Below are positions 5,227 through 13,097 of a stretch of 24,152 nucleotides of DNA, piece by piece (within the stretch, counting starts at the first letter, position 1; every line of letters begins with the position of its first letter). This stretch comes from Bacillota bacterium (GTDB taxonomy: Bacteria; Bacillota; Negativicutes; Sporomusales; UBA7701). The translations under genes and the position numbers were made by a program. The stretch spans positions 1 through 24,152 of the forward strand of contig JAEZLU010000246.1 in assembly GCA_023415075.1 (NCBI GenBank), given 5' to 3'. The notes under the pieces are model-generated. The model had not been told where the DNA came from. It did not search any database and was given only the letters and a program-made list of their open reading frames with translations.

Positions 5227-6564
5227 CTAATCGATTTTTATTTTTTGCCACTTTCTGCCGGTGAACCGCCGCCAGAGGACAATGCTCCGCAGCAGAAAAT
5301 CGCCGGCGGTGATATACCAGGCTACGGTTATGTCGCAGCGCCAGACGATAAGGAAGAGGTAGGCAAGGGGTATCCGGGCCAGCCAGACGCCGGCGGTTGT
5401 GACGTACATCGGCCAGCGGGTATCGCCGGCACCCCTGAGCGCACCGCCAAGCACATAGGTCACGGCAATAGTCGGCTGCTCGAGGGCGGCGATCATGACA
5501 AGCAGCGTCCCCCAGTGGACGACAGCCGGATCGTCGATGAACAGGCCGGTGAGCGGCCGGGCGAACAGCAGAAAAACAAGGCCCATGGCCGCCATGCCGA
5601 TAAGGGCGATGCGGTTGGTCAGCCAGACGTACTGCTCGGCGCGATGGGCCAGCCCCCGGCCAAGCTGGACGCCGGTCAGGGTCATGGCGGCAACCGAGAA
5701 GCCGAACCCCGGCATGAATGATATCGACTCGGCCTGGACAGCGATCTGATGGGCGGCAAACTGAACGGCGCCTACGCCGGCCAACATGAAGGTGAAAACG
5801 ATGCGGCCGCCCTGCATAGCCACCTGTTCGCCGGCTGCCGGCAAGCTGACGGCCAGGATACGGCTGATGACCGCCGGCTGCCAGCTAATCACCAGGTCCG
5901 GTCGAAGGCGGGTACGGTCGTTGGCGAATAAAGCGGCGATAACCAGAAAGCCGCCGGCCAGCTGGGAAAGGGCCGTTCCCCAGGCCGCCCCGTAAGCTCC
6001 CAGTTCCGGTAAGCCTCGGCCGAAAATGAGCAAATAGCTGACCATAAGGGCGAGGATATTGCTGGCGGTGGTTATCAGGAAAGCGCCGCGAGTCTGGCCC
6101 ATACCCCTCAGAATGGCGTTGCCGACGGCCATAACCAGATAAAAGGGGGTAAACAGGTACATTATTTTGAGCAGGGCAGCCGCCAGTTCGGCTACCGCCG
6201 GGTCGGCACCGATAACGGCAAAAATCTGGCCGGCGGCGAAATAGCCGGCCACCGCCAAAGCAGTCCCGCAGACGGCCGCCAGCAAAATGGCCTGCCCGGT
6301 AATCACCTTCACGCCCTTCCAGTTGCCGGCGCCGACTTCGCGGGAAACGATGGCGGCAGCGCCTGTACCCGCGGCGGCGAAAATCATGGCGGTAGAAAAC
6401 TGGACCATGGTAGCCAGGCCTACGGCCGCAAGGCTGACGGCGCCCATCCGGCCGACCATCGCCGTGACCAGGATACTGACAAGCATGATGCCGAGCATCT
6501 CGAGGATGACCGGCCAGGCCAGGCGGAATATCTGCTGGCGCATATATTCTTTGACGCTAATCAC
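5227..6564 (-). CDS. MATE-family multidrug/metabolite efflux transporter, 445 aa
   Basis: Secondary antiporter that exports organic cations or other compounds using an H+ or Na+ gradient. It has about 12 transmembrane helices in two related halves. The N-terminal IFRLAWPVILEMLGIMLVSI with TAMVGRMGAVSLAAVGLA, the internal LLKIMYLFTPFYLVMAVGNA with RGMGQTRGA, and the second-half VLGGALRGAGDTRWPMY are typical MATE motifs. The length (445) is normal. The GTG at 6564 has CGGAGGC about six bases upstream. It is divergent from tex, sharing a 72-base promoter region. The substrate cannot be read from the sequence. Confidence 0.93.
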   Translation of the reverse strand: MISVKEYMRQQIFRLAWPVILEMLGIMLVSILVTAMVGRMGAVSLAAVGLATMVQFSTAMIFAAAGTGAAAIVSREVGAGNWKGVKVITGQAILLAAVCGTALAVAGYFAAGQIFAVIGADPAVAELAAALLKIMYLFTPFYLVMAVGNAILRGMGQTRGAFLITTASNILALMVSYLLIFGRGLPELGAYGAAWGTALSQLAGGFLVIAALFANDRTRLRPDLVISWQPAVISRILAVSLPAAGEQVAMQGGRIVFTFMLAGVGAVQFAAHQIAVQAESISFMPGFGFSVAAMTLTGVQLGRGLAHRAEQYVWLTNRIALIGMAAMGLVFLLFARPLTGLFIDDPAVVHWGTLLVMIAALEQPTIAVTYVLGGALRGAGDTRWPMYVTTAGVWLARIPLAYLFLIVWRCDITVAWYITAGDFLLRSIVLWRRFTGRKWQKIKID

Positions 6565-6593
6565 TTGACGCCTCCGATTAGTTCTGGCAAGAT

Positions 6594-6622
6594 ATGCTAT
6601 AATATAAAGCGAATAATGACAA
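6594..6622 (-). promoter_or_regulatory. Possible promoter of the MATE gene, overlapping the tex promoter
   Basis: On the minus strand, TTGTCA (6622-6617) and TAGCAT (6599-6594) are 17 bases apart. The -35 is good and the -10 is poor. It would face and overlap the tex promoter. Confidence 0.35.
6595..6603 (+). promoter_or_regulatory. Extended -10 promoter of tex
   Basis: TGC-TATAAT is a full extended -10 element, with no good -35 at 16-18 bases. Transcription would start near 6610. That argues for the GTG start at 6637 over upstream starts. Confidence 0.65.
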
Positions 6623-6636
6623 GGTTGGTGAACTCT

Positions 6637-8817
6637 GTGCTGATTAATGAGATTCCTGGCGTCATCGCCCGTGAACTCGGCATAAGGCCGGTCCAGGCAA
6701 CGGCGACGATGGCTCTTCTGGATGATGGCAACACCGTGCCGTTTATCGCCCGCTACCGTAAGGAAGCGACCGGCGAGCTAGACGAGGAGCAGATACGCCT
6801 GGTCGAGGAACGAAGCCAATATCTGCGCAATTTTATTAAACGCCAGGAAGATATTCTCGCAAGTATCGCCGAACAGGGCAAACTGACCCCTGAGTTGGAG
6901 ACGGCTATACTGGCGGCCGCCAAGCTGCAGGATCTGGAAGATCTGTACCTTCCCTTCAGGCCGAAAAAACGCACCCGCGCTCAGATCGCCCGCGAGCGAG
7001 GCCTTGAGCCGCTGGCGGCAATCATTCTGGCTCAGGAGATGGCCGACGGCGATCCACTGGCGGTAGCCGCCGACTTTGTCAACCCGGAGAAGGAGATCGC
7101 CTCACCGGAGGCCGCCCTCGCCGGCGCCCAGGATATAATCGCCGAGACGGTATGCGAACGGGCCGACGTCCGGGCTGCGTTACGGCGGGAGCTGTGGAAA
7201 GGGGGCGAAATCGCCACCTCGCTGGCGGTTCCCGAAGCTCAGGCTCAGGATTTCCTGAACTACCGCGAATATCGCGAACCGGTGCGGCGGATGCCATCCC
7301 ACCGGGTGCTGGCCATCAACCGGGGCGAACGCAAGGAAATCCTCAAGGTCGAGCTACTGACGCCCCAGGACGCCAATATTGCCATGATTACCCGCACAGT
7401 CGTCATTCGGCCGTCAATATTCGGCGAAATCATCGCCAACGCCATCGCCGACGGTTATAAGCGGCTACTTTTTCCGGCCCTGGAGCGGGAGATCCGCAGC
7501 CAGTTGACCGAGAATGCCGAGAAGCAGGCCATCCGCGTATTCGGCCTCAACCTGCGGCAATTGCTTTTGGCACCGCCGCTGGCCGGCCATACGGTGATGG
7601 GTCTCGATCCCGGCTACCGGACAGGTTGCAAGCTGGCGGTCATCGGCCCCACCGGCGCCGTGCTGACGACCAGCACACTCTACATTACGGCCAGCGACAA
7701 CCAGCGGCGCCAGGCGGCGGACATGGCGCTCGCCGCCATCGCCCGCTATGGCGTCAGCCTTATCGCCATCGGCAACGGCACCGCCTCGTACGAAACCGAG
7801 GAGTTCGCAGCCGACCTTATCAACAAGAACGGCCTGGCGGTCCGCTATCTTATCGTCAATGAAGCCGGCGCCTCGGTTTATTCGGCCTCCAAGCTGGCCA
7901 AGGACGAACTGCCGGGCCTGGATGTCTCCCTGCGGGGCGCCGTGTCAATCGCCCGCCGGGTCGAGGACCCCCTGGCCGAACTCGTCAAAATCGACCCCAA
8001 GTCGATTGGCGTCGGCCAGTACCAGCATGATGTCGACCAGAAGGAGCTGGGCGGCACACTGGCCAGCGTGGTCGAGTCCTGCGTCAACCACGTGGGCGTG
8101 GAGCTCAATACCGCCTCGGCCGAGCTCCTGACCTATGTAGCCGGTGTCAATACGGCGGTAGCCAAGAATATCATCGCCTTCCGCGACGAGAATGGCCCGT
8201 TCACTGGCCGCAAGCAGTTGCTGAAAGTACCGCGGCTGGGTCAGGCCACCTTCACCCAGTGTGCAGGTTTCCTGCGGCTGGCCGGGGCCGTCAACCCACT
8301 CGACAATACGCCCGTCCACCCCGAGTCCTACCATCTGGCGGAAGCCATTTTGTCCAGTCTCGGTTTCTCGGTCGCCGACCTGGCCGACAAGGAGCGGCTG
8401 GCTGAGCTCCAAAGCCGGCTGGCCGGAGCCGATGCCGGCAAACTGGCCGCCGACCTGGCGGCCGGCGAACCGACGGTGCGCGACATCCTGGCTGCACTGG
8501 CCAAGCCTGGCCGCGACCCGCGGGAAGACCTGCCGCCGCCGCTTACCAGGAAAAACATTGTCAAGCTGTCCGACCTGGCCGCAGGCTCGCTTGTCCGCGG
8601 CACGGTTCACAACGTCACCGATTTCGGCGTGTTCGTCGATATCGGCGTCAAAACCAACGGCCTCATCCACCGTTCCGAACTCAGCGACAAGCCTTTTCGC
8701 CATCCGCTCGACGTGGTGGCGGTGGGGGATATCGTCGACTGCCTGATCCTCAGTGTCGACGAAGCCCGCGGCCGGATTGCCCTCAGTCTCAAAAAAGCCA
8801 AGACAAAACAGGAATAA
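6637..8817 (+). CDS. tex: Tex-family S1 RNA-binding transcription accessory protein, about 726 aa
   Basis: Conserved nucleic-acid-binding protein linked to transcription. The Tex signatures are GNTVPFIARYRKEATGELDE near the N-terminus and LEDLYLPFRPKKRTRAQIA in the helical region. A YqgF/RuvX-like nuclease-fold domain begins at VMGLDPGYRTG (Asp324). A helix-hairpin-helix region covers VAGVNTAVAKNIIAFRDENG and LLKVPRLGQATFTQCAGFL. The C-terminal S1 domain (about 649-720, VRGTVHNVTDFGVFVDIG) is complete. The GTG at 6637 is chosen for the AAGGTTGGTG site just before it. An ATG at 6616 lies only about six bases after the predicted transcription start. It is monocistronic and ends at a strong terminator. 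Confidence 0.95.
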   Translation: MLINEIPGVIARELGIRPVQATATMALLDDGNTVPFIARYRKEATGELDEEQIRLVEERSQYLRNFIKRQEDILASIAEQGKLTPELETAILAAAKLQDLEDLYLPFRPKKRTRAQIARERGLEPLAAIILAQEMADGDPLAVAADFVNPEKEIASPEAALAGAQDIIAETVCERADVRAALRRELWKGGEIATSLAVPEAQAQDFLNYREYREPVRRMPSHRVLAINRGERKEILKVELLTPQDANIAMITRTVVIRPSIFGEIIANAIADGYKRLLFPALEREIRSQLTENAEKQAIRVFGLNLRQLLLAPPLAGHTVMGLDPGYRTGCKLAVIGPTGAVLTTSTLYITASDNQRRQAADMALAAIARYGVSLIAIGNGTASYETEEFAADLINKNGLAVRYLIVNEAGASVYSASKLAKDELPGLDVSLRGAVSIARRVEDPLAELVKIDPKSIGVGQYQHDVDQKELGGTLASVVESCVNHVGVELNTASAELLTYVAGVNTAVAKNIIAFRDENGPFTGRKQLLKVPRLGQATFTQCAGFLRLAGAVNPLDNTPVHPESYHLAEAILSSLGFSVADLADKERLAELQSRLAGADAGKLAADLAAGEPTVRDILAALAKPGRDPREDLPPPLTRKNIVKLSDLAAGSLVRGTVHNVTDFGVFVDIGVKTNGLIHRSELSDKPFRHPLDVVAVGDIVDCLILSVDEARGRIALSLKKAKTKQE

Positions 8818-8820
8818 TCT

Positions 8821-8849
8821 AAAGGCGGGTGAGCTTGCACCCGCCTTTT
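8821..8849 (+). terminator. Intrinsic terminator of tex
   Basis: AAAGGCGGGTG (8821-8831) pairs with CACCCGCCTTT (8838-8848) around an AGCTTG loop and ends in TTTT. The LysO-like gene converges on it from the other side. Confidence 0.85.
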
Positions 8850-8851
8850 GC

Positions 8852-9451
8852 TTATAGCCCGAGAATGAAGGGGATAAGCAGCGGCACCGAGGCTGTTAGG
8901 ACCAGGCCGCTGACGAAAGCGATGAGGGCGGTGCGGGCGTCGGTAATCCGGCTGATGAGCGGCAGAGTTGAATCCATGGTAGTGGCGCCGCCGGGAGCGA
9001 TGGCCGCCAGTTTGCCCAGCGGCGCCGCCAGTAGTGGAATTAGCAGAAAAGCCATTATTTCGCGGGCGACGTTGGCCAGGAAGGCCAGGGCGCCCAGTTC
9101 GACGCTGTAGATGCCGGCGATCAGCACACCGGACAGACTGTACCAGCCGAAGCCGGCGCCCACGGCGACCGCCTCTTTGAGCGGCATCGACAATAGAAGA
9201 CCGGCAAGGGCGGCGCCCGCCAGGCTGCCGCCGGCCACGGCCGCCGGCACCCAAAAAAGCCGCGGCCCAAGGGCGACGGCCTGCCGCCAGGCGTCGCGGT
9301 TGCGACCGATATCAAGGCCGACAAGGAAAACCAGCAGGGTAAGAACACCGGTTGCCACGGAGTCGAGTTCGGCGACGAATGTCGGCGACAATATGGCGAA
9401 GCCGGTAAAAACGCCGCCGAGTACCGCCAGGGCCACAGCCAGGGCCATCAT
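8852..9451 (-). CDS. LysO-type exporter, C-terminal subunit (199 aa)
   Basis: Corresponds to the larger C-terminal part of the LysO (YbjE) lysine exporter family of the inner membrane. About six hydrophobic segments are visible. The motif GAGFGWYSLSGVLI (about residues 98-111) is the LysO signature, and GLDIGRNRDAW mirrors GAQIGGNRE in the neighbouring subunit. In E. coli LysO is a single chain of about 300 residues. Here 199 plus 96 residues in two genes give the same total. The ATG (9451, or 9448) overlaps the TGA of the preceding gene (ATGATG), and GGGGAGGGG lies upstream. Lysine as the substrate is inferred from the family. Confidence 0.82.
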   Translation of the reverse strand: MMALAVALAVLGGVFTGFAILSPTFVAELDSVATGVLTLLVFLVGLDIGRNRDAWRQAVALGPRLFWVPAAVAGGSLAGAALAGLLLSMPLKEAVAVGAGFGWYSLSGVLIAGIYSVELGALAFLANVAREIMAFLLIPLLAAPLGKLAAIAPGGATTMDSTLPLISRITDARTALIAFVSGLVLTASVPLLIPFILGL

Positions 9452-9738
9452 TTCCCCTCCCCGTCACCGTCCGCCAGATCAAGCCAGCGAGCGACAAGCA
9501 AGATGGCGGCAAGGCTGCCGGCGATTGTCAGCATCCCGATGACGGTAGCCCGCCAGCCGAGAGCAGGCAATCCGGCCAGCAGTTCCCGGTTGCCGCCGAT
9601 TTGGGCGCCGAGGACGACCAGCAGCAGCAGCAGGGTAATGGTCATCAGGCCCGGCAACCGGGCCAGCAACGCTTCCGGCAGCAAACGGCCGGCACCGATA
9701 ATTACACCGGCGGCCAGTGCGACAAGTATCAGCAGCAT
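9448..9738 (-). CDS. LysO-type exporter, N-terminal subunit (96 aa)
   Basis: Small hydrophobic protein with three likely transmembrane segments (LLILVALAAGVIIGAG, LPGLMTITLLLLLVVLGAQIG, ATVIGMLTIAGSLAAILLV). It matches the N-terminal third of LysO and carries the GAQIGGNRE motif that recurs in the second subunit as GLDIGRNRD. The end is acidic and soluble (DLADGDGEGK). The ATG at 9738 is only two bases after the cyclodeaminase-family stop codon, and its TGA overlaps the start of the C-terminal subunit, so the three genes form one operon with tight coupling. It is a natural split arrangement, not a frameshift: the downstream gene has its own ribosome binding site. Confidence 0.75.
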   Translation of the reverse strand: MLLILVALAAGVIIGAGRLLPEALLARLPGLMTITLLLLLVVLGAQIGGNRELLAGLPALGWRATVIGMLTIAGSLAAILLVARWLDLADGDGEGK

Positions 9739-9740
9739 TA

Positions 9741-10382
9741 TTAAGACCCCAGTACGGCGAAGGTCGCCTCGCCGGCAATTCTTCCGCTAATGGCGGCAAG
9801 GTGTTCGTCGCCGGCGATGCGAAGCCGTCGGGCCTGTTCGCCGTAATTGCCGACAAGTTTTTCGTCTTCCAGCAGGGAAAGGTTGATCGCCGTGCTATAA
9901 AGAGCGCCGACCAGTCCGGTGTGGCAGGCGAGGGCGCCGACGCCAAGATCGCTGACGGCGTGGGGGTTGACCTTGTCGAGGACGGCACCGGTTATCTCCA
10001 AGACCGTCAGGCAGGCGCGGGCGGTCATAAGCGGCACTTCGGCCGCCGCCCTTATGGCTTCGTCGATGGCGGCCCGGCGACGGCTGTCGGCGGCGCTTAT
10101 CGCCGGCAGTGCCTGGGCGGCAACCACCGCTTTGAAAGCGTCAGCGTCGCGTTCGATCAGCGCCAGCAGCTCATTTTGCAGGCTGGTGACCTCGGCCTGG
10201 CGCTGGACAAGTAGAGCCTCGGCGGCACTAAATTCCTGGCGTCCGCGGGTCAGGTTTATCGCCATTGCCAGCAGACTGGCCCCAAGGAGGCCGGCCAGGG
10301 CGGCCGCGCTGCCGCCGCCGGGCGCCGGTTCCCGGGAGGCAAGAGCGACGGTAAATTCACGGATTGTCAGATCTGCGAGCAC
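9741..10382 (-). CDS. Cyclodeaminase/cyclohydrolase family protein (FTCD_C/FchA-like), 213 aa
   Basis: All-helical cytoplasmic enzyme of the formiminotetrahydrofolate cyclodeaminase / methenyl-tetrahydrofolate cyclohydrolase family, which acts in one-carbon folate metabolism. The diagnostic motif EPAPGGGSAAALAGLLGAS lies near the N-terminus (about 15-33). The family pattern continues with helices and DLGVGALACHTGLVGAL, where a GAL-A-rich helix is usual. The GTG at 10382 is preferred: AGGGGAGAG precedes it, and upstream ATG extensions add nothing family-like. Its length matches clostridial FchA. It is first in an operon with the LysO-type exporter, not with folate genes, so the exact reaction is uncertain. 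Confidence 0.85.
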   Translation of the reverse strand: MLADLTIREFTVALASREPAPGGGSAAALAGLLGASLLAMAINLTRGRQEFSAAEALLVQRQAEVTSLQNELLALIERDADAFKAVVAAQALPAISAADSRRRAAIDEAIRAAAEVPLMTARACLTVLEITGAVLDKVNPHAVSDLGVGALACHTGLVGALYSTAINLSLLEDEKLVGNYGEQARRLRIAGDEHLAAISGRIAGEATFAVLGS

Positions 10383-10461
10383 AAAGCAGTCTCTCCCCTG
10401 CGGTAAAAGTAGTCCTGAGCGGCATGTGGCACGCGTTAAACTCCCGTGCACGCCGTCTCAA

Positions 10462-10490
10462 ATTATATTTTAGCAGATCGTCGCCGCTAA
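10462..10490 (-). promoter_or_regulatory. Promoter of the cyclodeaminase/LysO operon
   Basis: On the minus strand a perfect TATAAT (10467-10462) follows TTAGCG (10490-10485, weak) after 17 bases. Transcription would start near 10455, leaving a leader of about 73 bases with no riboswitch I recognise. Confidence 0.55.
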
Positions 10491-10503
10491 ATATACTGCC
10501 AAG

Positions 10504-10533
10504 AAAAAAGGGCCGGGTAGCTACCCCGCCCTG
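10504..10533 (-). terminator. Terminator overlapping the end of the small zinc-protein gene
   Basis: On the minus strand AGGGCGGGGTAGCTACCC and GGCCCT form a long stem centred on the palindrome GGGTAGCTACCC, followed by T6. The TAG stop (10523-10521) sits in the stem, so the last codons and the terminator overlap. Confidence 0.8.
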
Positions 10534-10703
10534 GTGACGCCCTTAACTGGTTGGTTCATTATCTCGGTTTCGGCCCCGTGCACGCCGCACTCCGGGCATA
10601 TCCACGACTGAACCCGGAGGACTATCTCGCCGCCGTCGAGATTGTATTTTATCAGCGTGTAGCGGCAAGTCTTTTCATCGTGTTCGCACCAGTTGGATTT
10701 CAT
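10521..10703 (-). CDS. Small zinc-ribbon-like protein, 60 aa
   Basis: I do not recognise a named family. The product has a CPECG knuckle (Cys32 and Cys35, in SWICPECGVHGAETEI), with Cys6, His8 and Cys13 at the N-terminus (NWCEHDEKTCRY) that could complete a zinc site. It has no membrane segment. Proteins of this kind often bind RNA or partners, but nothing in the context gives a role. The ATG at 10703 is chosen because AGGAGA is 7 bases upstream. The GTG two codons earlier lies too close to that site. It is a single gene with a strong promoter and its own terminator, so it may be well expressed. Confidence 0.7.
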   Translation of the reverse strand: MKSNWCEHDEKTCRYTLIKYNLDGGEIVLRVQSWICPECGVHGAETEIMNQPVKGVTRAG

Positions 10704-10726
10704 AATCACTTCTCCTTTGTGAACAA

Positions 10727-10735
10727 ATTATAGCA
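10727..10735 (-). promoter_or_regulatory. Extended -10 promoter of the small zinc-ribbon gene
   Basis: TGC-TATAAT on the minus strand (10735-10727), about 24 bases upstream of the ATG. It gives a short leader that carries the ribosome site. No good -35 is evident. Confidence 0.6.
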
Positions 10736-10908
10736 TCTGGTACTATTAGTTAATATTATATTTCGCTAGCCGTCGATTTATTCCTGCCGCCTGGGCAATA
10801 TTTTTTCCTGCAGTTTCAGCCAAAAATAGCGTCGATTGCCGCGTAAAAAGGAAATCCGATGGGAAAGGCGAAGAATTATGATATTGTTTGTTATAAGGAG
10901 CAACCGGC

Positions 10909-13044
10909 ATGGAGAAAAAGCTTTTATTTGCCCTCGACATCGGCACCCGTAGTGTCGTCGGCCTGGTGGGCGAAGAAACGGCCGGCGGTATCAGGCTGCT
11001 GGCGACCGAACGCGAGGAACACAACACCCGCGCCATGCTCGACGGGCAGATTCACGACGTCACCGAGGTGGCCCAGGTGTTGGCCGACGTCAAGGCCCGC
11101 CTGACCGCCAATGTCGGTCCGCTGCGGAAAGTCTCGCTGGCGGCAGCCGGCCGGGCCCTCTGTACGCTGACGGCGGTGGCCGAAATCGACTGTGGCGGGC
11201 GGGGCGCCCTCACGGCCGAGGACGAGCGGGCCCTGGAGTTGGCGGCTATCCAGGCGGCCCAGCAGCAACTGGCGACCTCCAAGGCGGTAGCCGACCCAAC
11301 CGGATATTATTGCGTAGGCTATAGCGTAGTCCGCTTCACCCTTGACGGTAACCAGATAAAAAGCCTGATCGGCCAGCGAGGCAAGAGTGCCAGCATCGAA
11401 GTCATCGCCACCTTTCTGCCGCGACCGGTAATCGATTCGCTGCAATCGGCCATCGAAGCCGTCGGTCTGGAAATGGCCACCCTTACCCTCGAACCGATAG
11501 CCGCCATAAACGTCCTTATCCCGCCGACCATGCGCCATCTCAACCTGGCTCTGGTGGATGTAGGCGCCGGCACGTCCGACGTGGCCATCACCCGGGAGGG
11601 TTTGGTGATCGGCTACGGTATGGTGCCTTTTGCCGGCGACGAAGTGACCGAGGCCGTTTCCCAGAATTACCTGCTGGATTTTAAGATCGCCGAAACCCTT
11701 AAACGCCAGCTGGGGGCCAGGAACGGCAAGAAAGTTTCCTTCACCGACGTGCTCGGTGTTACTCATAAGCTGCCGGCCGGGGAAATCATCGCCCAGATAA
11801 CGCCGGTGGTCGGCGAACTGGCCCAAGCCATCGCCAGCCAGATTCTCGCCCTCAACTCGGCACCACCGCAGGCGGTGCTGCTGGTCGGCGGCGGATCGCT
11901 CACCCCCTGTCTGCCGGAGGCGCTGGCCGAGGCGCTGGGCATCGCCCAGACGCGGGTAGCCATCCGCCGGCCTGACGCCATCGAGGGTGTTTTCGACATC
12001 CCATCCGAGCTGTGCGCCCCCGACGGCGTGACGCCGCTAGGCATCCTCAAGCTGGCCGGCGGCCGTACGCTGACCTTTGTCCAGATCACCCTCAACAACC
12101 GGCCGCTAAGACTTTTCAACCTAGGGAAACTCACGGTGGCCGATGCCCTGCTGGTAGCCGGCATCGATGTCCGCAGCCTTCACGGCCGGCCGGGTATGGG
12201 CATAACGGTTACTATTAACGGCCAGAAAAAATTCATCCCGGGAACGATGGGCCAAGCCGGCCAGATCCAAGTTAACGGCGCCGAAGCCTCCTTCACCGAC
12301 AGTCTATGTGAAGGCGATGTCGTTGTGGTCAAAAAGGGGACGGACGGTACCAGCCCCCGACCGCAGCTCGGTGAATTGGCAAAAATTCCACCGCCATTCA
12401 TGGTAATGATCGACGAACAGCTTGTAAACATCGGCCCGCTGATCACCGTCAACGGCAAGCCGGCCACCGCTGATACCAGGCTGGCTGACCGCGATCAGGC
12501 GATCTGCCGCAAACCGGACACGCTGGCCGAGGCTCTGACGCTTATCGGCAAAACGGTCGAGCCGGTCGAACACCGCTATATCATCAACGGCAGCGAGCGC
12601 AGCTTCGTCCGCTGGCCTGAATTCGGCCTCAACGACAAAAAGGTCGCCGCTACGGCCAAAGTAGGGGAGAACGATATCATCACCACTTTGCCGCCCGGCC
12701 CGCCGACCCTCGGGGAAATTCTCGGGCTTGACGAGACTGGCGGCGAAGGCTATATCGTACTGTTTAACGGCGGTAAGTGCCGGGTGCCGCTACGCCGCCA
12801 TACCGTAACGGTGGCCGGCAGAGCCGCCAGGTTGACCGACCCGGTGTCGGCAGGCAGCTATATAGACTATAGCGCCTACGAGATCCAGCCGATGGTTAGT
12901 GACGTACTGCTGGCGGCCGAGTTCGACCCGCGAGCGCTGCCGGCGGCCAGTCGGGTGGCCGTCCTGGTCAACGGTGTAACGGCTGAGTTTACCACGCCGG
13001 TTAAAAATGGCGACAAGATCGATGTGAAAGTGGCTAATAAATAA
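10909..13044 (+). CDS. FtsA-like actin-fold ATPase with a long repetitive C-terminal extension, 711 aa
   Basis: The first ~385 residues have the FtsA/PilM fold: a phosphate-1 motif ALDIGTRSVVGLVGEE (about 8-23), an inserted FtsA-like subdomain, the phosphate-2 motif LVDVGAGTSDVA (around Asp217), and the adenosine motif VLLVGGGSLT (324-333). FtsA and PilM proteins have about 350-450 residues. This one continues for ~325 more. The extension is built of small beta-rich modules with recurring Asn-Gly turns (437-438, 456-457, 515-516, 560-561, 620-621, 688-689) and a closing NGDKIDVKV. Together these resemble ThiS/beta-grasp folds. It lacks an FtsA-type C-terminal amphipathic helix. The ATG has AAGGAG 8 bases upstream. 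The gene stands alone, not beside ftsZ or pil genes. A cytoskeletal or envelope-assembly role is inference. Confidence 0.8.
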   Translation: MEKKLLFALDIGTRSVVGLVGEETAGGIRLLATEREEHNTRAMLDGQIHDVTEVAQVLADVKARLTANVGPLRKVSLAAAGRALCTLTAVAEIDCGGRGALTAEDERALELAAIQAAQQQLATSKAVADPTGYYCVGYSVVRFTLDGNQIKSLIGQRGKSASIEVIATFLPRPVIDSLQSAIEAVGLEMATLTLEPIAAINVLIPPTMRHLNLALVDVGAGTSDVAITREGLVIGYGMVPFAGDEVTEAVSQNYLLDFKIAETLKRQLGARNGKKVSFTDVLGVTHKLPAGEIIAQITPVVGELAQAIASQILALNSAPPQAVLLVGGGSLTPCLPEALAEALGIAQTRVAIRRPDAIEGVFDIPSELCAPDGVTPLGILKLAGGRTLTFVQITLNNRPLRLFNLGKLTVADALLVAGIDVRSLHGRPGMGITVTINGQKKFIPGTMGQAGQIQVNGAEASFTDSLCEGDVVVVKKGTDGTSPRPQLGELAKIPPPFMVMIDEQLVNIGPLITVNGKPATADTRLADRDQAICRKPDTLAEALTLIGKTVEPVEHRYIINGSERSFVRWPEFGLNDKKVAATAKVGENDIITTLPPGPPTLGEILGLDETGGEGYIVLFNGGKCRVPLRRHTVTVAGRAARLTDPVSAGSYIDYSAYEIQPMVSDVLLAAEFDPRALPAASRVAVLVNGVTAEFTTPVKNGDKIDVKVANK

Positions 13045-13073
13045 AAGCGGGAGCTTATAGCTCCCGCTTTTTT
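13043..13073. terminator. Bidirectional terminator
   Basis: AAAAGCGGGAGCT (13043-13055) pairs with AGCTCCCGCTTTT (13059-13071), with T-runs on both strands. It starts within the TAA of the FtsA-like gene and serves the converging GGDEF gene too. Confidence 0.85.
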
Positions 13074-13097
13074 ATCGCCGTTTTACTTATGCGCAGG

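Noticed and set aside
7945..8703. Long open frame (252 codons) opposite tex
   Set aside because: It is an antisense shadow of a well-conserved GC-rich gene and has no family-like sequence.
9448..9451. Frameshift breaking lysO
   Set aside because: The second frame has its own ribosome site and ATG, and the two parts add up to a full protein, so it is a natural gene split.
10383..10455. Folate or lysine riboswitch in the leader of the cyclodeaminase/LysO operon
   Set aside because: The leader is only about 73 bases and shows none of the known conserved cores.
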